Source: Bacteroidota bacterium
Lineage (GTDB): Bacteria > Bacteroidota > Bacteroidia > Cytophagales > Cyclobacteriaceae
Reading direction: 5' to 3'
NCBI GenBank assembly: GCA_023431285.1
Contig: JAEYXN010000247.1
Coordinates: 1-5,490 of the forward strand
DNA length: 5,490 bases
The notes under the pieces are model-generated. The model made no database searches, was not told the origin of the DNA, and saw only the letters and a program-made list of their open reading frames with translations. This document shows, one piece after another, positions 1 through 5,490 of the stretch; within the stretch, counting starts at the first letter, position 1; every line of letters starts with the position of its first letter. Both the position numbers and the translations under genes were made by a program.

Positions 1-765
1 GTACTGCTGACACCAGGAATTTACAATTCAGCATATTTTGAACACACTACGTTGGCGCGTTTGATGGGCGTCGAACTTGTTGAAGGTCGCGACCTGGTTG
101 TAGACAATCACAAGGTTTACATGAAAACTACGGCAGGTCTGCAGCAAGTTGATGTCATCTACAGAAGGGTTGACGATCACTTTCTGGACCCGCTGGCATT
201 TAATCCGGATAGCTCATTGGGTGTGTCCGGGATATTATCGGCCTACCGGAAAGGAAATGTGGCTATTGTGAACGCTATTGGCAATGGTGTGGCCGATGAT
301 AAAGCCGTGTACGTCTACGTTCCCGAAATGATCCGCTACTATCTGAATGAAGAACCGCTTTTAAAGAATGTTCCTACCTATCAATTGAACAATCCTGATG
401 AATTAAAACATGTTCTTGAGAACATAACGAAAATGGTCGTCAAAAAGACCAACGAGTCAGGTGGATATGGAATGCTGATGGGGAACACGGCAACCGAAAA
501 AGAAATCGAAGACTATAAGAGGGATATTTTGAAAGATCCACGCCACTATATCGCGCAACCCATCATCAGTTTGTCGTCCGGACCATGTTATATCGATGGG
601 AAGCTGCAGCCACGACGACTCGACCTTCGTCCCTTTGCTTTGTGTGGTTCTTCCGGTATTGAGATCGTACCAGGAGGATTGACCCGCGTCGCTTTGAAAG
701 AAGGATCGATGGTGGTGAACTCCTCGCAAGGTGGCGGGAGTAAAGATACGTGGGTATTAGCATGA
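1..765 (+). CDS. Circularly permuted ATP-grasp protein (COG2308/DUF407 type), C-terminal part, 5' end outside window
   Basis: The reading frame is open from base 1, so the window starts inside the gene; the visible part is 254 codons, about half of the usual roughly 470-550 residues. The TTG at 52 is an internal Leu codon, because conserved family sequence (TPGxYNSAYFEH) is encoded upstream of it. Recognisable family blocks, numbered from the first visible residue: IYRRVDDHFLDPLAF (53-67), NAIGNGVADDKAVY (91-104), the glycine-rich nucleotide-binding stretch VVKKTNESGGYGML (146-159), DLRPF (208-212), VPGGLTRVA (223-231) and VNSSQGGGSKDTW (239-251). The family is predicted to use ATP to form an acyl-phosphate and join it to an amine, giving an amide or peptide bond; substrates are unknown. 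There is no visible membrane segment in this half, so a cytoplasmic site is inferred. It is followed 20 nt later by the alpha-E gene. Family assignment is secure; the activity is prediction only. Confidence 0.93.
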   Translation, partial: VLLTPGIYNSAYFEHTTLARLMGVELVEGRDLVVDNHKVYMKTTAGLQQVDVIYRRVDDHFLDPLAFNPDSSLGVSGILSAYRKGNVAIVNAIGNGVADDKAVYVYVPEMIRYYLNEEPLLKNVPTYQLNNPDELKHVLENITKMVVKKTNESGGYGMLMGNTATEKEIEDYKRDILKDPRHYIAQPIISLSSGPCYIDGKLQPRRLDLRPFALCGSSGIEIVPGGLTRVALKEGSMVVNSSQGGGSKDTWVLA

Positions 766-785
766 CAAGAAAACAATAAAACAGA

Positions 786-1724
786 ATGCTCAGCAGGGTT
801 GCCGAATCACTTTATTGGATGTCGCGATACATGGAGCGCACCGACAGCATGATGCGCATGCTGAAAACAAACTATGCTTCATCACAGGATGCTACGCAAG
901 CTTTTTCGTGGCGTCCTATCCTAAAAATATTCACCTACACAGATAACGAACAATTAACAGCGCTTGAGAATGACAGTCGCGCCGTTCTGCAATTCATGAT
1001 CGTCGAAAAGACGAATCCCAACTCAGTTTATAATATGGTCATTCGTTCGCGGGAAAACGCCCGTTCTGTGCAGGATCACATTACTAAGGAGCTATGGCAG
1101 TGTTTGAATGAGTTTTATTACGTCGTGAAAGACGAAAAGCTGCTGCATCAAATCAAGAGAGACGATCCCGTCACTACTTTGGATTACCTTATCCGACAAA
1201 GCATGCTATACTATGGTATTTCGGAGTCAACCATGTTTCGCGGGGAAGGCTTTGCTTTCATCAGCCTGGGCCGATACCTGGAACGCGCAACGCAGGCGGT
1301 GGATATTCTTGACGTGAAATTCAGTGACCTCTCTTACGACATGGAGACGACCACGGACGTCGTGTATTGGAAACACCTCCTTCTTTCCGTTTCCGGATAT
1401 GCCTTGTATCTAAAAACATATCGCTCAGCATTTGAAGCGCGAAATGTCATTGACCAGATCATCTTTAATACGAACTTCCCACGCTCGGTGCTGTACTCGC
1501 TGAACGCAGTTCACAAATACTTCGAACGTCTGAATGATGAAAGTAATTCGGAAGGAGGCCGCCAGATCAATTTCCTCATTGGCAAGCTGCGGACCAAAAT
1601 CCAGTACACCAACCTCCAAAATGTTTCGGAAATGGGCCTGCATAATTTTCTCAGCACCCTGAATGAAGATTTACGCGGAATAGGTAATGCCCTTAACCGA
1701 TATTATTTTGCCAATAGTTATTAA
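786..1724 (+). CDS. Alpha-E domain protein (COG2307/DUF403 type)
   Basis: Complete 312-residue protein, normal length for the family. The ATG at 786 is the start because the diagnostic N-terminal block begins at residue 1: MLSRVAESLYWMSRYMER. A related motif recurs at FRGEGFAFISLGRYLERA (151-168), so R-Y-x-E-R appears twice (14-18 and 163-167), which suggests an internal duplication of helical units. Other helix-rich conserved segments are RENARSVQDHI (89-99), WKHLLLSVSGYALYLK (195-210) and FPRSVLYSLNAVHKYF (231-246). The protein looks all-helical and soluble, with no signal peptide or membrane segment. No catalytic site is known for the family; it nearly always sits beside, or is fused to, the COG2308 ATP-grasp protein, so a partner or scaffold role is inferred. 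It lies 20 nt after the ATP-grasp stop and 2 nt before the transglutaminase start. There is no clear Shine-Dalgarno; the 20 nt upstream are A-rich, common in Bacteroidota. Confidence 0.93.
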   Translation: MLSRVAESLYWMSRYMERTDSMMRMLKTNYASSQDATQAFSWRPILKIFTYTDNEQLTALENDSRAVLQFMIVEKTNPNSVYNMVIRSRENARSVQDHITKELWQCLNEFYYVVKDEKLLHQIKRDDPVTTLDYLIRQSMLYYGISESTMFRGEGFAFISLGRYLERATQAVDILDVKFSDLSYDMETTTDVVYWKHLLLSVSGYALYLKTYRSAFEARNVIDQIIFNTNFPRSVLYSLNAVHKYFERLNDESNSEGGRQINFLIGKLRTKIQYTNLQNVSEMGLHNFLSTLNEDLRGIGNALNRYYFANSY

Positions 1725-1726
1725 AG

Positions 1727-2674
1727 ATGGCAAAGTTCAAGATACGACACATCACAAAGTACTCATACGAGGTTCCTGTCCGGGATAGCGCTAACCAGAT
1801 CATGCTCTATCCGCTTGAAGATGACTATCAGCAAGTCACTTATCACAAGCTTTCGATTACGGGCAGACCATCCGTTGAAACACACCAGGACATCTTCAAT
1901 AATACGGTTGGGACGTTTACACATTCGCAACCGCATAGTGAGCTTATTATAGAGTCACAAATTGAAGTACTGACAATAAGCAGAGCTCTTCCCGAGGATA
2001 CTACGCCGGCACATGAGCAATGGGATTCTCTGGAAAAAGTAAAGTTCCAAATCCCTTTCATTGATTTCCTGCGGAGCGAGTCGTTCGCCTACATGAAAGA
2101 ACTGGAAGAACAAATCAGCGCGATTACTCCTGAAACAGCCACGCCCTTACAAGTGGCAACCAAACTTTGTGAGTATGTGTTCAAGTCATTCGAATACAAG
2201 AAAGGCATCACCACGGTTGAAACCACGCTGGACGAAATCTGGAACATTAAGTCAGGTGTCTGCCAGGATTTTGCTCATATCCTGCTGGCGATCCTGCGCC
2301 TTGAAAACATCCCCGCGCGTTATGTGAGCGGATACATCTGCCCGAACAAAAACGGTATGCGTGGCGAGGGAGCAACACACGCATGGGTCGAAGCCTACAT
2401 TCCATCCTATGGCTGGCTCGGGCTCGATCCTACAAACAATTGTATCGCAAATGAAAACCATGTGAGGCTTGCCGTAGGAAAGAACTTCTTCGATTGCTCA
2501 CCCGTGAGAGGTACTTATCGCGGAACATCACAGCACACACTGGAGGTTGCCGTCTCTGTTTCTTACGAAGATGGAAAGACGACAACCAGTTCCGGTGACG
2601 ATCATCAGCCTCTTATTTCTTTCACAAAAAATTCCTATCGGAGACACCAGGAAGAACAAATGCAACAGCAATGA
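1727..2674 (+). CDS. Transglutaminase-like cysteine peptidase (COG1305 type, Bact_transglu_N + transglutaminase core)
   Basis: Complete 315-residue protein. Residues about 1-85 form the N-terminal beta-rich bacterial transglutaminase-like domain, starting with the typical KFKIRHITKYSYEVPV. Residues about 140-240 are the papain-like transglutaminase core. The full catalytic triad is visible: Cys179 in SGVCQDFAHILLAILR, His218 in GATHAWVEAYIP and Asp234 in GWLGLDPTNN. An active enzyme is therefore expected, acting as an amide-bond hydrolase or acyl-transferase; the substrate is unknown. There is no signal peptide or membrane helix, so it is probably cytoplasmic. After the core comes a short beta-rich stretch to about 280, then a polar tail (about 283-315) ending in MQQQ. 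The ATG is 2 nt after the alpha-E stop with no Shine-Dalgarno, so translational coupling is likely. The gene closes the visible operon and could remove or transfer a product made by the ATP-grasp enzyme (inference). Confidence 0.93.
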   Translation: MAKFKIRHITKYSYEVPVRDSANQIMLYPLEDDYQQVTYHKLSITGRPSVETHQDIFNNTVGTFTHSQPHSELIIESQIEVLTISRALPEDTTPAHEQWDSLEKVKFQIPFIDFLRSESFAYMKELEEQISAITPETATPLQVATKLCEYVFKSFEYKKGITTVETTLDEIWNIKSGVCQDFAHILLAILRLENIPARYVSGYICPNKNGMRGEGATHAWVEAYIPSYGWLGLDPTNNCIANENHVRLAVGKNFFDCSPVRGTYRGTSQHTLEVAVSVSYEDGKTTTSSGDDHQPLISFTKNSYRRHQEEQMQQQ

Positions 2675-2715
2675 GGCCATCAGGAATGCGTGAAGCGCAA
2701 ACACTCCTGATGACC
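2675..2715. terminator. Imperfect hairpin between convergent genes, possible bidirectional terminator
   Basis: The arms 2675-2685 (GGCCATCAGGA) and 2705-2715 (TCCTGATGACC) pair over 11 positions with one mismatch. In + strand RNA this is C-A at 2677/2713; in - strand RNA the same position is a G-U wobble, so the stem is fully paired there. Inside, TGCG (2687-2690) pairs with CGCA (2696-2699) around the loop TGAAG. The 5' arm begins directly after the transglutaminase stop, and the permease stop lies 8 nt beyond the 3' arm. There is no strong T tract on either side; the - strand side is mildly T-rich. The position fits a shared terminator of two converging transcripts, but a canonical intrinsic terminator is not shown. 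Confidence 0.5.
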
Positions 2716-2722
2716 CAAACTG

Positions 2723-5107
2723 TTACTCCGTCCTGAGAGAATCTACCGGATTTGCTTTCGCCGCCCTGTAGATAGTGGAGCTCGTCGTGAGGATCCCGAT
2801 GGCGAATACACATATTCCGCATAACAACACCGGGACAATTCCGATCACAACGTGATAGGCATAGATCTCATCCATCAATAAGAGCGTGAGGTAATACCCA
2901 CCCGCACAACCGAGTAACATCGCACAGCCTAATAGAATCATAAATTCCCGGTTCAGCAGCAACAACACGTTTTGTATCGACGCTCCCAGGGCTTTTCGGA
3001 TACCGATCTCCTTTGTACGTCTGGCAATGTTCAGTGACGCGAGCGAATAAATTCCTGACGCCGACAACACACCGCCTAGCACTGTGAGGAACAAAAATAT
3101 CTTTTGCAGGTTTCCATTCAGCCGCCGGAGGTTATCCATTACAAGATCACTTTGAAACTGACTGTTGAACGGCTTCGAAGGAAAGAGATCCTTCCATGAT
3201 TTCTCAATCGACTTTTGCACCTCACCCAGATCATCTTTGTTTGCCACCTTTATGAGTACAATCTTGTATGCATCCGGCTGCGCACCATAGAGGACAAATG
3301 GTTCCGGGTCTTTGGAACGATAGAGATTATCCACGTGCGTGTCGATCACCCCGATGATGCGTTTCTTATTGTCGTGAATAGTGATCACCTGATCAATCGG
3401 ATCGGCCAATCCTACCTTGTCGACGAAAGCTTTGTTGACCACCACAGCCTCCGTTAAGTCAGACTGATTATCCATATCGAACGATCTCCCCTGCAGAAAC
3501 GAGAACCCCATTACCTCCAGGTAGTTCTTGCCAACACCCATTAAACGCGACTGGTATTTCATCGTGTCAATCAATACGGGATTCTCATAGTTATTGTAAC
3601 TTACGTGATGATCAGACACTCCCACATGAGTAACCTTTGAGTTTCGTTCCGCCACATTCCGGATGGCTTCATACTCTTTGTCACTCTGAATATTGACGAT
3701 GAGCACATTCTCTTTATCATAACCGAGCTTGATGTTCTCCTGAAACTTCGTATTTCGGATGAACATCACCCCTGCCACAAGAACGATCACGGAAAGCGCG
3801 AACTGCAAAGCGACGAGAGAGCGTGTAAGCGCGTTGGTCCCCTCAATCCTGATTCTTCCTTTCAGCAACAACACCGGCTTGAATCCACTTTGAAACAATG
3901 CTGGATAACTTCCCGCGAGAAGGGACGCCACGAAGATCAGTCCGAGGAGCATGATAATGAGATTGAGTCCACTCATCTCGCTGAATTTGAACGGAAGGTT
4001 CCACATTTGTGTAAAGGCAGGAACAATGAACTGCGCGCAGATGAAAGCAACGACCATGGCCAGTATCATTGTGATGACAGTTTCCAGCAGAAACTGCGAA
4101 ACGATTTGTCTTCTTGCTGCACCGACGGCTTTACGAACACCAACTTCCTTAAGACGCTTTGCCGTAAGCGCGATACTCGTATTCGTCAGGTTGAAACAAG
4201 CGATAAGCAGAATGATCAACGCCATGGAGCAGAACACTAGTACAGGCACGATCCCTGTGCGTAAGTTGACGTAACTTCCACGGATCTCATCTTCAGTTGC
4301 ATTTCCCTTGAAGGGTTCAAGGCGATATTCACGTACTAAAGCGTCAGTCTTCACCTGGTTTCTTACCGGCACATACTTCGCGAGTTGTTTGCTGATGTGT
4401 TGGGGATCTGCAGAAGGTGCGAGTGTCACGAACGTTGAAGGATCACGCCAGTCGCCCCAGTTGTTAATGTCGAGGTTATTTATATCAAAGTAGTTTTCGA
4501 TACGCATGAGTGATCCGAAAACAAAAGTGTTGTTCAAAGGAAATTTTTTGAACACGCCGGCAACGATCACCTGAATCTCTTTGTCGTTCATGAAATTCAG
4601 GATCAGCGTTTTTCCCAGCGCTTCTTCTTCTCCGAAATATTTCTTTGCCATCTCCTCCGTGAGGTAAATGCTATGCTTGTCTTTCAGTGACTCATGTCGT
4701 CCACTTTTAAGGGGAAAGTCAAACATGGAGAAGAACGTGCTGTCAACAAACGCAATGTTTTCACTAAAAGCAGTTTCACCGCTGCGCATGTATCCTCCAC
4801 CGGAGATGTATCTCATAAACTTGTCGATCCCTGCAATATCATGTGCGGCAGCTGGCCCAAGTGTATAAGGAGCCATCACTGACTGACTGGTTGTTCCGTC
4901 GCGCTCCTGGAAGTGGCTATGGACTTTATAAACATTCTTCACCTTATCGACATCGTGAAAGCTATCGAACTCGATGTTGTATGCAACGATGATATAGGAG
5001 GTAATGCAACACGCGAGGGCTATGCCCAGCCCGAGCGTATTAATGATGACGTAACTTTTATTCCGCCGGAGATTACGGTAGGCGATGAGGAGATAGTTTT
5101 TAAGCAT
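2723..5107 (-). CDS. ABC transporter permease, MacB/FtsX type with two MacB_PCD-FtsX halves
   Basis: Complete 794-residue protein, the usual length of the duplicated permeases common in Bacteroidota. It starts at the ATG (5107-5105) with the canonical MLKNYLLIAYRNLRRNKSY. Eight membrane segments can be read: about 20-44, 285-308, 340-365, 381-402, 430-450, 668-692, 720-745 and 752-776. The loops 45-284 and 451-667 are periplasmic MacB_PCD-like domains. The cytoplasmic coupling motif appears twice: KRLKEVGVRKAVGA (317-330) and RRTKEIGIRKALGA (696-709). The linker YPALFQSGFKPVLLLKG (401-417) and the end AAKANPVDSLRTE are also typical. Such permeases work with a MacB/LolD-like ATPase, using ATP-driven movement of the periplasmic domain for export or signalling (mechanotransmission) rather than classic channel transport. 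No ATPase, fusion protein or outer-membrane partner is encoded here, so the substrate cannot be named. It converges on the transglutaminase gene. No clear Shine-Dalgarno precedes the start. Confidence 0.95.
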   Translation of the reverse strand: MLKNYLLIAYRNLRRNKSYVIINTLGLGIALACCITSYIIVAYNIEFDSFHDVDKVKNVYKVHSHFQERDGTTSQSVMAPYTLGPAAAHDIAGIDKFMRYISGGGYMRSGETAFSENIAFVDSTFFSMFDFPLKSGRHESLKDKHSIYLTEEMAKKYFGEEEALGKTLILNFMNDKEIQVIVAGVFKKFPLNNTFVFGSLMRIENYFDINNLDINNWGDWRDPSTFVTLAPSADPQHISKQLAKYVPVRNQVKTDALVREYRLEPFKGNATEDEIRGSYVNLRTGIVPVLVFCSMALIILLIACFNLTNTSIALTAKRLKEVGVRKAVGAARRQIVSQFLLETVITMILAMVVAFICAQFIVPAFTQMWNLPFKFSEMSGLNLIIMLLGLIFVASLLAGSYPALFQSGFKPVLLLKGRIRIEGTNALTRSLVALQFALSVIVLVAGVMFIRNTKFQENIKLGYDKENVLIVNIQSDKEYEAIRNVAERNSKVTHVGVSDHHVSYNNYENPVLIDTMKYQSRLMGVGKNYLEVMGFSFLQGRSFDMDNQSDLTEAVVVNKAFVDKVGLADPIDQVITIHDNKKRIIGVIDTHVDNLYRSKDPEPFVLYGAQPDAYKIVLIKVANKDDLGEVQKSIEKSWKDLFPSKPFNSQFQSDLVMDNLRRLNGNLQKIFLFLTVLGGVLSASGIYSLASLNIARRTKEIGIRKALGASIQNVLLLLNREFMILLGCAMLLGCAGGYYLTLLLMDEIYAYHVVIGIVPVLLCGICVFAIGILTTSSTIYRAAKANPVDSLRTE

Positions 5108-5194
5108 GTGAGGTTGGTGGTTTTCTTTTGCGGGCCATCAAGCTAAAATAGTACCATGCGGTATTTCAGATTGATTTTCCGGTTTATTGAAATA

Positions 5195-5228
5195 ATTCGT
5201 TCAATGCTGAACAGTATTGTGAACGAAT
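5195..5228. repeat. Perfect 9-bp inverted repeat with a nested alternative hairpin
   Basis: ATTCGTTCA (5195-5203) and TGAACGAAT (5220-5228) are exact reverse complements separated by 16 nt. Nested inside, GTTCA (5199-5203) also pairs with a second TGAAC copy at 5208-5212 across ATGC. The left arm can therefore pair with either of two TGAAC copies. It lies about 88-121 nt upstream of the permease start. It could be a dimeric regulator's binding site or a leader hairpin; no protein or function can be assigned. Confidence 0.5.
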
Positions 5229-5262
5229 AGGAACAGCGATGGTTGAATTGTAAAAAATTGTC

Positions 5263-5299
5263 ACGAAGTATTTGTATTGTGAATGGTACGAAGTATTTG
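5263..5299 (+). repeat. 12-bp direct repeat ACGAAGTATTTG, two copies 25 bp apart
   Basis: Exact copies of ACGAAGTATTTG lie at 5263-5274 and 5288-5299. The start-to-start distance is 25 bp, a little over two helical turns, so the copies do not lie exactly on one face of the helix. The remaining 13 bases after each copy are only weakly similar. The region is non-coding and upstream of the permease. It could be a paired binding site or a remnant of local duplication. Confidence 0.55.
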
Positions 5300-5381
5300 A
5301 CGAGTCATTGATAGAGACGACACATCATTCAGTTTGTTAATACCGGAGAATAAACAAATCAGATTAGGGTAAGCGCTGCAT

Positions 5382-5403
5382 AAACCGGGACGCGCCCGCG
5401 TTT
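5382..5403. repeat. Small GC-rich hairpin
   Basis: AAAC (5382-5385) pairs with GTTT (5400-5403) and CGGG (5386-5389) pairs with CCCG (5395-5398), with one bulged C at 5399 and the loop ACGCG. The stem has eight base pairs. No long T tract follows on either strand, so a terminator for a gene beyond the right edge is possible but not shown. Confidence 0.35.
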
Positions 5404-5417
5404 GAATGCGAAATTTT

Positions 5418-5442
5418 AACGCAGCGGCGCGGAGGCGCAGAG
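5418..5442. repeat. Short GC-rich element with 8-bp periodicity, dispersed-repeat-like
   Basis: After an A, three consecutive 8-mers share a GCGC-R-G-M-G pattern: ACGCAGCG (5419-5426), GCGCGGAG (5427-5434) and GCGCAGAG (5435-5442). The sequence is preceded by an AT stretch (AAATTTTAA) and contrasts with the AT-rich DNA to its left. It resembles, from memory, the purine-biased GCGCAGAG/GCGGAG intergenic repeats found dispersed in several bacterial genomes. Whether it recurs in this genome cannot be seen from one window. Confidence 0.4.
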
Positions 5443-5490
5443 TGACGCGCTCATGAAGGCTTACGACTCATGACGGGAATGCATCGGTGC

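Larger units (their letters stand above)
5108..5490. other. Non-coding region upstream of the permease gene
   Basis: This 383-nt stretch has no credible gene: on the - strand all three frames entering from the right edge close within about 40 nt, and the ORFs on the + strand are short and lack family-like sequence. It must contain the permease promoter, but no convincing one can be seen. The best resemblance to the Bacteroidota -7 box (TAnnTTTG) on the - strand is TATTTTAG at 5150-5143, one mismatch, without a good TTG at the expected distance. The left part (to about 5380) is AT-rich and holds short repeats; the right part (about 5382-5460) is markedly GC-rich. The repeats are listed separately. 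No tRNA or known RNA motif was recognised. Confidence 0.7.

Noticed and set aside
52..765. TTG at 52 as the start of a 237-residue protein
   Set aside because: The frame is open to base 1 and the 17 codons before it encode conserved family sequence (TPGIYNSAYFEH), so the gene starts left of the window.
457..776. Several - strand ORFs of 62-90 codons across the ATP-grasp gene
   Set aside because: They are antisense to strongly conserved coding sequence, overlap each other in different frames and show no recognisable domain.
2675..2682. GGCCATCA shared between the intergenic hairpin and the permease upstream region (about 5134-5141)
   Set aside because: An 8-bp match between two unrelated positions is expected by chance and flanks do not match.
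3890..4274. Two overlapping + strand ORFs (116 and 107 codons) inside the permease
   Set aside because: They lie antisense to the conserved FtsX membrane region; composition follows the reverse complement of the permease codons and no family is recognised.
4913..5146. + strand ORF of 77 codons spanning the permease start
   Set aside because: It is mostly antisense to the permease N-terminus and its sequence resembles no known protein.
5143..5150. Possible -7 promoter box TATTTTAG for the permease (- strand)
   Set aside because: One mismatch to TAnnTTTG and no TTG element at the expected distance, so it is too weak to annotate as a promoter.
5406..5456. Small + strand ORF of 16 codons starting ATGCGAAAT
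   Set aside because: Too short, lies across the GC-rich repeat and has no ribosome binding site.

Overview
The window looks like chromosomal DNA from a member of the Bacteroidota, most likely a Cytophagales-type soil or aquatic bacterium. The reasons are the style of the long FtsX/MacB-type permease (a type many Bacteroidota carry in large paralogous sets), mid-range GC by eye, and the lack of convincing Shine-Dalgarno sequences before A-rich start regions. The assignment is an inference from protein style, not a database match.

Left part (1-2674, + strand): three tightly packed co-directional genes. They are the C-terminal half of a circularly permuted ATP-grasp protein (COG2308/DUF407 type, cut by the window edge), a complete alpha-E protein (COG2307/DUF403 type) and a complete transglutaminase-like cysteine peptidase (COG1305 type, with a Bact_transglu_N domain). 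Gaps are 20 and 2 nt, so this is almost certainly one operon whose promoter lies left of the window. This trio is a recurrent bacterial gene cluster, known from comparative genomics as a predicted amidoligase/peptide-modification module. The ATP-grasp enzyme is expected to form an amide or peptide bond, the transglutaminase-fold enzyme to cut or transfer at amide bonds, and the alpha-E protein to act as a helical partner. The substrate is not known.

Middle (2675-2722): a 48-nt intergenic gap between convergent genes, largely taken up by an imperfect hairpin that may act as a shared terminator.

Right part (2723-5107, - strand): one 794-residue ABC-transporter permease with two MacB_PCD/FtsX halves. 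No ATPase or other subunit is encoded in the window, and nothing links it functionally to the trio.

Far right (5108-5490): 383 nt with no credible gene. It is the upstream region of the permease and holds a perfect 9-bp inverted repeat, a 12-bp direct repeat, a recurring ATTGT/ACGAA motif, a small GC-rich hairpin and a short GC-rich 8-bp-periodic element resembling dispersed intergenic repeats. The most noteworthy system is the ATP-grasp/alpha-E/transglutaminase module: its families are described, but its biochemical role is unresolved.
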